Positions 7,581 to 15,543 of a stretch of 56,336 nucleotides of DNA are shown piece by piece. The position numbers and the translations under genes are program-made. How positions within the stretch are numbered: the stretch's first letter is position 1; each line of letters begins with the position of its first letter. Origin of the DNA: a virus; the IMG/VR virus record IMGVR_UViG_3300030108_002488, positions 18,436 to 74,771 of that record; one strand, given 5' to 3'. Under the pieces are notes generated by a model. The model searched no databases. It was not told the DNA's origin and was given only the letters and a program-made list of their open reading frames with translations.

Positions 7581-8726
7581 ATGGGTAAGAAGAAAAACAA
7601 GATAATAAACAACAAGTGGTCTAAGGTTGGTTGTCACACAGGCAACATCTTAGTCTTCAAAACAGACGAAGGAATAGAAGTCTACGGCGGTGGTACGTCT
7701 AGGCAAGGTGGTTATGATTTGATGTCACCTCCACCTGAACTAGCGATTGGTCCTAGACAAGTGATAGGTGGTTCATCTAGTACTAGCGTACCTGATGGGT
7801 TTACATGTGGTGATTACATCGCTAGTAGTGTACAGAAAATTGCTATCGACTTCCCTGACTTTGACATACCACAGGATATAGATAGAGAGTTTTGGGTCGC
7901 ATTAGTATATGACATCAAGACCAAAGGTATCAAGAGAATATCCACACAGTGTGTCGGTGGTCATGGTAGGACGGGAGTTCAGTTAGCCATTCTATATCAC
8001 ATGTTAGTCGGTGGTGAGTATGCTGATGCCAATGCTTTGATTAAACATGTTAGAGGTTTGTATTGTCACCATGCAGTTGAGACAAAATCACAGCAACAAT
8101 ACGTAGCAGATGTATGTCAGATACCAATGGGAGAATCATTATTTGAAACAGCATCTAAATCAGTATGGAGTCAACCTAGTAAGTCCTATTGGGAGGATTT
8201 TACTTACGGTAGTCTTGACCTACCAATAGATGATGAGGATGATATAGTAACAGAGGAAATATTTGTTACCGATACGGATATACCCAAAGACTTCGATTTA
8301 TTAGCATGCACTGAATGTGGTCACTTTGAATGGTATGGGCCCGATGATATCTATCCAGCATCATGTCCTAAATGTGGTAGTGATGAATACCTTGATGTGA
8401 CTGATACAATAGAAGACCCTACAGATACATGTGCTGGTAGTGGTATGGACTTCTCTTTCTTCGCTATGAGTGAAGATAAGATAGGGTTGAGTAAGTATGC
8501 ACTTGCTTTGGATGCTGGTAGGAATACGAGAAACTTAAGTGAGATTCAGTGTAATAAATGTAAGAAGTATTACGATGGGGCTTTTATGGATGAGAACATA
8601 TGGACATGCATTGAGTGCATCAAGAACACAAAGAAGAAAAAGAAAGGAAAGAAAAAGAGTAAGAAGCAAATGACTCTAAAACAATTTGCTAAAAACAAAA
8701 ACAAAAAATGGAGTGATAAAAGATGA
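7581..8726 (+). CDS. Tyrosine-phosphatase-like protein with zinc ribbons and PIP-like tail
   Basis: This is a 381-residue protein. Residues 124-131 read CVGGHGRT, the Cys-x5-Arg-Thr signature of protein tyrosine and dual-specificity phosphatases, with Cys124 as nucleophile and Arg130 as phosphate binder. Two zinc-ribbon-like sections follow: CTECG with CPKCG, then CNKCK with CIEC. The tail is strongly lysine-rich and contains QMTLKQFA, which fits a PCNA-interacting (PIP) motif (QxxLxxF). The protein may therefore dephosphorylate a target at DNA. I chose ATG 7581; a GTG at 7572 is too close to the GGAG. Confidence 0.65.
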   Translation: MGKKKNKIINNKWSKVGCHTGNILVFKTDEGIEVYGGGTSRQGGYDLMSPPPELAIGPRQVIGGSSSTSVPDGFTCGDYIASSVQKIAIDFPDFDIPQDIDREFWVALVYDIKTKGIKRISTQCVGGHGRTGVQLAILYHMLVGGEYADANALIKHVRGLYCHHAVETKSQQQYVADVCQIPMGESLFETASKSVWSQPSKSYWEDFTYGSLDLPIDDEDDIVTEEIFVTDTDIPKDFDLLACTECGHFEWYGPDDIYPASCPKCGSDEYLDVTDTIEDPTDTCAGSGMDFSFFAMSEDKIGLSKYALALDAGRNTRNLSEIQCNKCKKYYDGAFMDENIWTCIECIKNTKKKKKGKKKSKKQMTLKQFAKNKNKKWSDKR

Positions 8727-9172
8727 ATAAAAAATATGGAGAAAGAAGATTACAAGTAAGATGTGATTATGACAAAAACAAAATACACATACAGGGCGTG
8801 GGTACGCCTACATTGACTGGTGACAACCCAATGTATCGTGAGTATGGCATGGCATTAGAATTACGTGCCCCACCTGAATTGACAGATTGGTTGCGTGAGC
8901 AGGAACCTACGAATCGTAGCCCTGCTAGCGGTTCTATATATTATGTACAAATGGCACTACACCATTATGCTGTGAAAGACACTTATCAATTTATGATATT
9001 TGGTAGTAACTTGAATCACCCTGAGGGTGCGGTAATGGACATGGAGTTTGAGTCTCCCAATGTCCAAGCATTGATTAAGTTTGTAGAGTCACAAGAACCC
9101 TCAAAAAATATGCTTGTTGTGTTTAAGTCTGACATTGAACCTTATTCAAATCCTTGGGAGAGTGATGAATAA
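8723..9172 (+). CDS. Hypothetical 149-residue protein
   Basis: This unknown protein is mixed alpha/beta with a basic N-terminus and an acidic C-terminus. It contains the segment LELRAPPELTDWL and a run of alternating beta residues around 70-95. It is joined to its neighbours by ATGA and TAATG overlaps. Confidence 0.65.
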   Translation: MNKKYGERRLQVRCDYDKNKIHIQGVGTPTLTGDNPMYREYGMALELRAPPELTDWLREQEPTNRSPASGSIYYVQMALHHYAVKDTYQFMIFGSNLNHPEGAVMDMEFESPNVQALIKFVESQEPSKNMLVVFKSDIEPYSNPWESDE

Positions 9173-9330
9173 TGGGTGAACACAAACATATGCTATGTCT
9201 TCCTAAAACACATATAGAATCATTAAGACAACAAGTGGAATTTATTATGTGGGTTAGGAAAACACACCCAAGCACTTACAACAAACTAAAGAAAGCACAC
9301 GAAGGGGCGATGAAGAATGACGAACACTGA
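9172..9330 (+). CDS. Basic 52-residue helical protein
   Basis: This unknown protein is His/Lys-rich and largely helical after residue 12. It starts by TAATG overlap and overlaps the next gene by 14 bases. No family is recognised. Confidence 0.55.
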   Translation: MGEHKHMLCLPKTHIESLRQQVEFIMWVRKTHPSTYNKLKKAHEGAMKNDEH

Positions 9331-9466
9331 TTTACCCCCATGGGTACGAACCGTTAGTATGAAACGAAGCCAATTACTTAAGTATATTAGTAGTCAACTA
9401 AATGATTTAAGTTTTAATGAATTGAGATTTGTGGCTAAATTTATAGAAAGGAGGGAAGAAGAATGA
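9317..9466 (+). CDS. 49-residue hypothetical protein
   Basis: This short unknown protein has a Pro/Trp N-terminus followed by a helix and an Arg/Glu tail (ERREEE). The AGGAGG within its last codons is the binding site for the next gene, with which it shares an ATGA overlap. Confidence 0.55.
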   Translation: MTNTDLPPWVRTVSMKRSQLLKYISSQLNDLSFNELRFVAKFIERREEE

Positions 9467-10047
9467 TTGATGATGCACCACAAATATACAAAGACATGTG
9501 TGATTACCTCGTGCCTTATGTGAATAAGTTAGACGGAGTGCCTATTCCATTTAAGACACTGGAATATCTAAACACTAGGAGAGATGCTTTATCAAATGCT
9601 TTTTGTCGTGCAGAAGATACAGCGGGTCAACACCTCACATGGTTACAATATCATTACTTGATGTCAAGAGAATCATCATTAGTTGATATGGTTGCTTGGG
9701 AAACATTGTACAAAGAACTTGGCGATGACTTAGACATCCCCATAGAAGTTTTTGAATGCCTAGAAATATCATTGAGTGCCGACCCTATGAAGCCTATAAT
9801 CAAACCATTGGGTCTAAAAGCACCACTACATGATAACAAAACTACACCCACGTATGTAGCGTTAGCACTTAAATTTGCAGAGGAAAAGGATTGGGATATT
9901 ACGGAGTTGTATCCACCTGTATTAGGTTTAGAGATGGAGGATGTTAACATAATCAACGATTACTTGTACAACATGACGGGTATGGAAATGAATGTATTGA
10001 ATGAACTAATGGGTAGCACTAAGGGATTAGAGGTGTGGTTAGCGTGA
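9463..10047 (+). CDS. Hypothetical 194-residue helical protein
   Basis: This unknown acidic protein is mostly helical with no membrane segment. It has no recognisable motif. It follows AGGAGG and overlaps the GTG-started gene after it (GTGA). Confidence 0.65.
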   Translation: MIDDAPQIYKDMCDYLVPYVNKLDGVPIPFKTLEYLNTRRDALSNAFCRAEDTAGQHLTWLQYHYLMSRESSLVDMVAWETLYKELGDDLDIPIEVFECLEISLSADPMKPIIKPLGLKAPLHDNKTTPTYVALALKFAEEKDWDITELYPPVLGLEMEDVNIINDYLYNMTGMEMNVLNELMGSTKGLEVWLA

Positions 10048-10184
10048 TACAAGATGATAGTCCCCTGTTGGAGTGTGTAAAGATAATAGATGAAGGTGTG
10101 GGCGAGCCCATGCTTGAATCACCTGAGTTTGGTATACACATGGTTACGAAAGAATATGAGTGGATACGAGATGATGATATTTGA
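10044..10184 (+). CDS. Acidic 46-residue protein, GTG start
   Basis: This short unknown acidic protein starts with GTG inside the previous stop codon and ends two bases before promoter copy 3. It closes the second block. Confidence 0.5.
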   Translation: MIQDDSPLLECVKIIDEGVGEPMLESPEFGIHMVTKEYEWIRDDDI

Positions 10185-10186
10185 TT

Positions 10187-10211
10187 ATTCAGTATTTAAA
10201 GAAACAGTATT
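10187..10211 (+). promoter_or_regulatory. Serial promoter, copy 3
   Basis: ATTCAGTATTTAAAGAAACA plus GTATT, starting two bases after the stop of the preceding gene. The TATA box is at 10193-10201. GGAGG lies at 10226-10230 and the start codon is at 10239, again exactly 52 bases from the first base. Confidence 0.8.
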
Positions 10212-10238
10212 AATTAGAATAAAAAGGAGGAATAAAAA

Positions 10239-10784
10239 ATGAAGAAGATGAAAAATAAAATAGATTGGACAAAAGAAGAAGAAACATGGTATGATGAAAC
10301 AGATAATTATCTATATGATTATGATAAGTTGAGTCAGTATACACTTTCATTTGACTGGCGTGATAAACACACAATTGGTTATAGGAACAAAGATGGTGAT
10401 ATATACATATATAATACAAATAGTAATATTAATGCAGGTAAATGTGAAGAAACACTACGTATTGATGGTACTAAGGACTTTTATTATATACAAACAGATG
10501 GTGGTAAGTACGATAAAACCTATCCACAGTTTAGAAAACATATAGGGGAAGACATAGACATTGTGATTGTTAAGTATAGAACGGATAAAATTCGTCCTTC
10601 GGAATATAAACTTGCTAATTGCAATGGTCGTGCTAGAAGAGTTCCACACAATGAATTACTAGAAGTTGTTGTGGAATTAGGTGATATATCTCAATGCGAA
10701 GAGAATGGTGTGGTGACAGTTGACCATAAAATAAAGAATGAAAAAATAACAAAAGTGAATAGAATAGAGGAGATGATAATATGA
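10239..10784 (+). CDS. Hypothetical 181-residue protein, first gene of block 3
   Basis: This unknown protein is rich in Asp, Lys, Tyr and Asn. The N-terminus is highly charged and the middle looks beta-rich (around GDIYIYNTNSN). It starts behind AAGGAGG and overlaps the next gene by ATGA. As the promoter-proximal gene it is likely made in high amounts. Confidence 0.65.
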   Translation: MKKMKNKIDWTKEEETWYDETDNYLYDYDKLSQYTLSFDWRDKHTIGYRNKDGDIYIYNTNSNINAGKCEETLRIDGTKDFYYIQTDGGKYDKTYPQFRKHIGEDIDIVIVKYRTDKIRPSEYKLANCNGRARRVPHNELLEVVVELGDISQCEENGVVTVDHKIKNEKITKVNRIEEMII

Positions 10785-12319
10785 GCGGAGAATGGAAAGG
10801 TTGGAATGATTGGAATGGATATGAAGAAGCGGGTATAGTTGAACATGATGTTGACTTCAGCGATGAAGATATAATCATAGACCATGCTATAGGAAGAACA
10901 AAAAAAGCGATTGGTAAATGTTGGCCTATGGATGCGGCACTAGCATACACGTTAGTGAAAGCAGGGCCTCATGCAGAACTTACATGGGATGACATGGTAA
11001 ATGATTACACTAAGTCGGCCACCATCATGATGACTGGTAAAGTGGCTAGAGATTGGTTACCCAAACTGGATGTGGAATCATGTGGACATGATGAAATCAA
11101 TGGTTACATACACAAACTTGCGGCCCCAAGAGTGATAACAGATACTCATGGTAATAAAAAATTAGCACCTCAATACGGATGGAGTTCTAAAACAATGAGA
11201 CAATGGTTAGATGAAGTAGAGGCATCTGATGAATTAAAGGATAAATACTCTGAGATTAGACTATCAGATAAAGTTTCAATCAATGGTAGAAATTTACTAG
11301 AGGATGATTACTTCGCTGAATTACTTGACCTCATTAAAAATAACTTTGAATCATTCGACTATGTAAGTGTTGATAATTGGGTGAAAAATACACATGCAAC
11401 TAAAGGTGTATGTAAATGGGCAGACGATGATGATAAACAATGTGCCCACCACGATGCACCCAAAGAAAGATATTGGGCTTTATACAAGAATGACGATGGT
11501 GATTTTGAAACCATTTGGGATAAAGATAGATGTGTGGTTGGATGGAATAACAATCAATGGTTTGACTTTGTAGACACTGACAAAGTAAATCGTGATAACA
11601 TAGTGAGTTGGGATGAAGTCAGAAGAAGTATGTCACATAAAGTACCAAGAGATGAAGTGCTTAAGTTTGTGAGAGCAAGTCTTTCTCGTATGATGAAACG
11701 TAAAGATAACATTGTTCTCAAAGAGGGTATTGGTAAATCAGCCGTTCATAAATGGAATGATTGGGCATGGGTAACAGAAATGACAGCCTATGTAAAACTG
11801 ACCAACAGTAAGAATCGTAAAGAAGGTGACACAGAAAATGGTTGGACATACACTAAAGTGCGTAGCAGAACAAGTCATGGACATGAGATTGCAGACTTTG
11901 TATGGAAGCCCACTGAGGATATTCATGATTACTATGTGAAGTTTAAAGTCACAGATGCGTACTACTATAACTATGACAAAACCGATTTACAATTGTTTTG
12001 CTTTTCATCTAAAACAGATGCAGAAAACTTCGCATCAACTATAGGGAAAGCACACTTAGATAACAACGGACATTACAGTAAAAGAATCCACAAGGGTCAT
12101 GAGAAAATACCTAAAGGTAGATTCTTAATAAAAACTGTACTTCGTGATATGACTATGAAAGGAGAAGTAGACCCCGATGAATACATGTCTCCACAAGAAG
12201 TTATTCAGATGTTTAGAAATGCATCACCTAGTGTGTTAGAGGAACATTACGATAAGTTCGAAGACCTTCCTAATTATGGGTATGAATCTGTAGAGGTTGA
12301 AGAAGAGGTGGTAGCATGA
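10781..12319 (+). CDS. Hypothetical 512-residue protein
   Basis: This large unknown protein is rich in Trp and Asp. The N-terminus holds the tandem WKGWNDWNGY. A middle section has CKWADDDDKQCAHHD, a possible Cys/His metal site (about residues 212-225). The rest is mixed alpha/beta. No P-loop, nuclease or methylase motif is visible. Its last codons (EEEVVA) form the GAGGTGG binding site for the next gene. Confidence 0.7.
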   Translation: MSGEWKGWNDWNGYEEAGIVEHDVDFSDEDIIIDHAIGRTKKAIGKCWPMDAALAYTLVKAGPHAELTWDDMVNDYTKSATIMMTGKVARDWLPKLDVESCGHDEINGYIHKLAAPRVITDTHGNKKLAPQYGWSSKTMRQWLDEVEASDELKDKYSEIRLSDKVSINGRNLLEDDYFAELLDLIKNNFESFDYVSVDNWVKNTHATKGVCKWADDDDKQCAHHDAPKERYWALYKNDDGDFETIWDKDRCVVGWNNNQWFDFVDTDKVNRDNIVSWDEVRRSMSHKVPRDEVLKFVRASLSRMMKRKDNIVLKEGIGKSAVHKWNDWAWVTEMTAYVKLTNSKNRKEGDTENGWTYTKVRSRTSHGHEIADFVWKPTEDIHDYYVKFKVTDAYYYNYDKTDLQLFCFSSKTDAENFASTIGKAHLDNNGHYSKRIHKGHEKIPKGRFLIKTVLRDMTMKGEVDPDEYMSPQEVIQMFRNASPSVLEEHYDKFEDLPNYGYESVEVEEEVVA

Positions 12320-12504
12320 GTTGGTGTTGTGAAGGACAAGTAGGGAATCAACCATGTGAACTTGATGTCGAAGATGTAGGTCATTGTGATTTAGACCAAG
12401 CAGTATTACATGTTTATTGTTATCACTGTGAGCGCACAGGGACTTGGACTTTGTATGCTAATAAAGATGAAGCAACTCTTGAAATGGGTGAGGTGAGAAC
12501 ATGA
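12316..12504 (+). CDS. 62-residue Cys/His-rich protein
   Basis: The protein contains CC at 4-5, Cys14, HC at 23-24 and CYHC at 35-38. These are enough ligands for one or two zinc ions. The fold is unknown. It has an ATGA overlap on the left and a 4-base overlap with the next gene. Confidence 0.6.
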   Translation: MSWCCEGQVGNQPCELDVEDVGHCDLDQAVLHVYCYHCERTGTWTLYANKDEATLEMGEVRT

Positions 12505-12824
12505 TTGACACAGACAAATACGAAGGACATACACCTGCACCGTGGACTATTGATGTTCACTGGGCAGGTAAGGATATGGAAACCACCGCAATAGTGATTG
12601 AGTCAAACATGACTACACATTCCAACTGTGTATTAGCAGAAGTCGAAGTTGAAAATAAATACGCTGAGGTCGATGCACAACTCATCGCAGACGCACCACT
12701 TCTATTAGCAGAAGTCAAGCGGTTGCGTGAAGGTATTGAAAAGGCATTGGTGCGGCAGAATAACCCCACCCATTGGTCAAACTACAGTGATATGATGGAT
12801 GGACTAAGGGAGTTGATTGAATGA
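12501..12824 (+). CDS. HTPxPW / LIAxAPxLL phage-family protein, paralogue 1
   Basis: This 107-residue protein has the order known from many phage accessory proteins: HTPAPW near the N-terminus (residues 10-15), an I/V-rich middle, then QLIADAPLLLAEVKRLR. The function of that family is not known. The first ten codons (MIDTDKYEGH) are repeated almost exactly in the next two genes. This copy is the complete one. Confidence 0.7.
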   Translation: MIDTDKYEGHTPAPWTIDVHWAGKDMETTAIVIESNMTTHSNCVLAEVEVENKYAEVDAQLIADAPLLLAEVKRLREGIEKALVRQNNPTHWSNYSDMMDGLRELIE

Positions 12825-13060
12825 TTGACACAGACAAATACGAAGGACATACAGAAGGGCTCCTATGGCCACCTAGTGGTGAATTGGTTGAATGGGCTAG
12901 GGCTGATAGACAACTAATAGCAGATGCACCACTTCTCTTAGCAGAAGTCAAGCGGTTGCGTAAAGAGAACGATGAACTCCACGCTCAAAGGGTTCAGTTT
13001 TCTTGGATTCAAGAATCACGAACAGGGCGCTCAAGTAGATATGTAGGTGAAGAAGAATGA
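12821..13060 (+). CDS. HTPxPW-family protein, paralogue 2 (internally shortened)
   Basis: This 79-residue paralogue starts with the same codons as the gene before (MIDTDKYEGHT) and keeps the RQLIADAPLLLAEVKRLR segment. It lacks the beta-rich middle and has a new C-terminal tail. It looks like a tandem duplicate that has lost its centre. Confidence 0.65.
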   Translation: MIDTDKYEGHTEGLLWPPSGELVEWARADRQLIADAPLLLAEVKRLRKENDELHAQRVQFSWIQESRTGRSSRYVGEEE

Positions 13061-13329
13061 TTGACACAGACAAATACGAAGATTATACGATGTGGATTAA
13101 AACTGAACATGCAGGTTGGTTTTTCAACGGTGAATGGGAGGATGGGGAATCTGAAGAACAGGTAATCAAAGAGTGGAACGAGAGGCTTGAAGAAGCCCGA
13201 GCAGATGATGTGGTCAAGTGTTTGTCCGCTGAACTACGCAAGCACACTGATTACTATGAGGATGAAGATGGTATCACATCAATGCAAACTGATGTCATCT
13301 TTAGTTGGAAGGCAGGTGAAGAAGAATGA
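13057..13329 (+). CDS. MIDTDKYE-family protein, paralogue 3 (N-terminus only)
   Basis: This 90-residue protein keeps only the first eight residues (MIDTDKYE) of the two preceding genes. After that it diverges completely into an acidic, Trp-containing sequence. It may have been made by joining a duplicated ribosome-binding site and start region to another reading frame. Confidence 0.65.
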   Translation: MIDTDKYEDYTMWIKTEHAGWFFNGEWEDGESEEQVIKEWNERLEEARADDVVKCLSAELRKHTDYYEDEDGITSMQTDVIFSWKAGEEE

Positions 13330-13355
13330 TACCTAGATATTGGTGGAATGAATGA
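13326..13355 (+). CDS. Nine-codon coupling ORF
   Basis: A nine-residue frame (MIPRYWWNE) begins in the stop of the previous gene and ends in the start of the next, with ATGA overlaps at both ends. It may pass ribosomes across a 22-base gap. It may not make a functional peptide. Confidence 0.35.
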   Translation: MIPRYWWNE

Positions 13356-13663
13356 TTGATATAGAAGAGTACATAGATGTTGATGATGTCACCCCTGATG
13401 GGATATGGATTTTAGATAGTGGTCAAACCATTGACCTCCGACATGTTCAATTAGAACTTCCCGATGGGATAGGTAAGGAGTGGGTACAAGCCATCATGAC
13501 AAACGCTGAAAGTGTTTATGATACTTGTCCTTCATGTGGTAAAACGGTAGGTGAAGAATCAACAATAGTTAACTTAGAAACACATCACTACTTGATAGCA
13601 AGATGTTGTAAAGAATGGATACTAATTAAAAACGAGGAAATAAAACAAGAGGAATGGATATGA
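13352..13663 (+). CDS. 103-residue protein with CPSCG motif
   Basis: The start (MIDIEEY) weakly echoes the MIDTDKY of the three genes before. The middle has CPSCG and, about 30 residues later, CC, consistent with a zinc ribbon. The function is unknown. Confidence 0.65.
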   Translation: MIDIEEYIDVDDVTPDGIWILDSGQTIDLRHVQLELPDGIGKEWVQAIMTNAESVYDTCPSCGKTVGEESTIVNLETHHYLIARCCKEWILIKNEEIKQEEWI

Positions 13664-14373
13664 ATGAAGATGAAATAAAAACAGCAGGACTGAAAGTGTG
13701 GGCGATTGAGCATTTTAACCAAATGGCTATGCATGCCATATGGAGACCCGATGGAACTGGGTTACGTTATCGTAAGACAGCGGACAATGCACTAACACTA
13801 GAACATAGAGTCGACCACCCTGATTCATTAATACATCACGAAAAGATTGTGAAGTTATATGAATCAGTGAACATAGAAATAGAGGACGATAACCCCATGG
13901 TTACACCTGCGGCACTCTCAGCAGAAGAAGCATACCGCATGGAGATACAAGAAAGACAAGCGATTGCATCAGCATGGAGTTGTCAGTGTGGGGTTAAGTT
14001 ATCTGATTTAGAACTAGATGAAGCAGTCCCTACATACTTGGGTAATAGAGAGATTCTATTGGATGATGGAAACACACAAGAGATAGAAGACTGGGCATTC
14101 AGATTAGCATGTCATAGTTGTGATGAAATCATTAACATGAATCCCGATGATTATAATTTATTAGCGGGTGATGAATTGTTTATGAGATATAAAACATCAG
14201 ACAACCAATGGGTGTATGCTATGACAAGACAAGAGATGCTTAAGTATGCAGACAGTGGACGGAAAGGGATACTGGTTGGAAGTAAGTGTCCACTAACACA
14301 GGGTAAAGTACCACCTTGGGTATGGGGAACTTATTGTAAAGTGGATATGATATCTGAAGGAGAGGAAGAGTAA
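13660..14373 (+). CDS. Hypothetical 237-residue protein with two cysteine pairs
   Basis: This unknown protein has CQCG and CHSC in the middle third, separated by about 45 residues, as in a split zinc site. The N-terminal third has short helices and the C-terminal third is Trp/Tyr-rich. I chose ATG 13660 over 13654 because it makes the usual ATGA overlap with a GAGG seven bases upstream. Confidence 0.65.
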   Translation: MNEDEIKTAGLKVWAIEHFNQMAMHAIWRPDGTGLRYRKTADNALTLEHRVDHPDSLIHHEKIVKLYESVNIEIEDDNPMVTPAALSAEEAYRMEIQERQAIASAWSCQCGVKLSDLELDEAVPTYLGNREILLDDGNTQEIEDWAFRLACHSCDEIINMNPDDYNLLAGDELFMRYKTSDNQWVYAMTRQEMLKYADSGRKGILVGSKCPLTQGKVPPWVWGTYCKVDMISEGEEE

Positions 14374-14636
14374 TGGGCGAAACAGGAGTATGGCGTACAT
14401 CCAGTATGGAAGGTAAATGGAAAGATGGAAAAGGTGATGTGGCATTACGCATTGTTGAGTTCGCAAATAACATATGGTTAGACCTACGTATAATGAATGT
14501 CACAGATGGTAAAAACCAACACACAAGACATGGTGTGCGTCTCACTATAGAACAAGCGAGAGAGATGCTACCTAGATTACAGGAAGGTATAGTCAAGGCC
14601 GAAGATATGCGTGAACGTGAGGAACGGTCAAACTGA
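14373..14636 (+). CDS. PC4-like small ssDNA-binding/coactivator protein
   Basis: This is an 87-residue protein. Residues 22-72 run as beta strands then a helix: VALRIVEF, NNIWLDLRIMNV, TRHGVRLTIEQAREMLPRLQ. This follows the PC4/Sub1 coactivator pattern (strand, 'lDIR' strand, 't+kGisLt.eq...L' helix), a fold that binds single-stranded or melted DNA and occurs in archaea and phages. The match is by eye. It could act in transcription of the serial promoters or in replication. It is the last gene before promoter copy 4. Confidence 0.5.
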   Translation: MGETGVWRTSSMEGKWKDGKGDVALRIVEFANNIWLDLRIMNVTDGKNQHTRHGVRLTIEQAREMLPRLQEGIVKAEDMREREERSN

Positions 14637-14637
14637 C

Positions 14638-14662
14638 TTTCAGTATTTAAAGAAACAGTATT
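14638..14662 (+). promoter_or_regulatory. Serial promoter, copy 4
   Basis: TTTCAGTATTTAAAGAAACA plus GTATT, one base after the stop of the PC4-like gene. The downstream flank makes CAGTA-TT-TACTG, a short inverted repeat. The next clear gene is 116 bases away (14754), with a second TATA box between them, so this is the most complex of the five. Confidence 0.75.
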
Positions 14663-14717
14663 TACTGATTTTGATGAACAGAAGATTAAGATTGGATACT
14701 GCCACGCAAAAATACAT

Positions 14718-14731
14718 AGTATATAAAGCAG
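14718..14731 (+). promoter_or_regulatory. Second-class TATA promoter AGTATATAAAGCAG
   Basis: This perfect TATA box is shared base for base with 31393-31406. It lies 36 bases before ATG 14754, so initiation about 25 bases beyond the box centre would be close to the start codon. It lacks the GAAACAGTATT tail of the five-copy family. Confidence 0.6.
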
Positions 14732-14753
14732 AATTAAAATGGAGGAATATAAG

Positions 14754-14990
14754 ATGATGAAGAAAATAATGATAGGAATAGATAGATGGATGATAATAGA
14801 ACACATAGGCGCTGATACATGGCAGATTGTAGAATCACATAGATGTCGTATACAGGGTGAACAAGGAGACATGGTAAAAGATACTAAAGTCGGTTGGGTT
14901 GTATTTAGAGATGCTACTTGTAGTATACCTAAGTATAGAGTACCGTCACATGTATTAGTAGAAGACTATGACTTAGGAGAGGAAGAATAA
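14754..14990 (+). CDS. GIDRW-family small protein, paralogue 1
   Basis: This 78-residue protein is clearly related to the next gene: GIDRWMIIEHIGADTWQIVE against GIDRWVIIEQINDDAWQIVE, and both end in VEDYDLGEEE. It is probably beta-rich. The function is unknown. I chose ATG 14754 for alignment with the paralogue and a GGAGG eight bases upstream. Confidence 0.65.
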   Translation: MMKKIMIGIDRWMIIEHIGADTWQIVESHRCRIQGEQGDMVKDTKVGWVVFRDATCSIPKYRVPSHVLVEDYDLGEEE

Positions 14991-15298
14991 TGAAGAAGAA
15001 AATAACATTAGGAATAGATAGATGGGTAATAATAGAACAGATAAACGATGATGCATGGCAGATTGTAGAATCACATGGAAATCTTATACTACGGGATATT
15101 GATATATTGCGTCAAGAAAATTATAAATCCTGTGCATATTGTGATGGCACAAGTTTAGACAAAGGAGATATTGTAAAAGATTACCCACATGGTTTGGTTG
15201 TATATGCAGATGCTATTTGTGGAATACCTAAATATGTAATACCATCAACTTATCTTTTAAATTTAGTAGAAGACTATGACTTAGGAGAGGAAGAATAA
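14990..15298 (+). CDS. GIDRW-family small protein, paralogue 2
   Basis: This 102-residue tandem duplicate of the previous gene carries an insert in the middle with CAYC. The shared ends and divergent centre suggest duplication followed by insertion or loss. It starts by TAATG overlap. Confidence 0.65.
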   Translation: MKKKITLGIDRWVIIEQINDDAWQIVESHGNLILRDIDILRQENYKSCAYCDGTSLDKGDIVKDYPHGLVVYADAICGIPKYVIPSTYLLNLVEDYDLGEEE

Positions 15299-15543
15299 TG
15301 CCTAGAATGAATAAACATGCTAGATTAAAAAAATGGGTAACGGAAGTTTTGTGTGATAAAGTAATGACTACTATACAAATTAGAGATGCTATATCGAATA
15401 AGAGTTACAAGAGTAGTTACACTAACTCGAAGATAAAACAGATACCTACTACACAAAGACTGACACAAGTATTGAGAGTGAACGATGAGTTTGTTAGAGT
15501 GAATAAATATGATTACCCTGCTGAATGGAGATTGAGAGAATGA
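15298..15543 (+). CDS. Small winged-helix-like protein
   Basis: This is an 81-residue basic protein. The order of a helix with RLKKWVTEVL, a second with TIQIRDAISN, a recognition-like helix with TTQRLTQVLR, and a beta wing ending in WRLRE fits a winged helix. It resembles the 91-residue protein at 30421 in the same features (TREIRDKLIE, ITQLSNVLR, WKL). A DNA-binding regulatory role is inferred. Confidence 0.55.
   Translation: MPRMNKHARLKKWVTEVLCDKVMTTIQIRDAISNKSYKSSYTNSKIKQIPTTQRLTQVLRVNDEFVRVNKYDYPAEWRLRE

Noticed and set aside
14674-14757. A 27-codon frame between promoter copy 4 and the gene at 14754
   Set aside because: It starts at a leaderless-compatible distance from promoter copy 4, but it contains the second TATA box and the GGAGG of the next gene, and its peptide shows no motif. 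I consider it accidental.
14240-14872. 210-codon leftward open frame
   Set aside because: It is antisense to two well-packed rightward genes and spans promoter copy 4. Its composition (Ile, Ser, Cys, Pro) is typical of antisense translation here.
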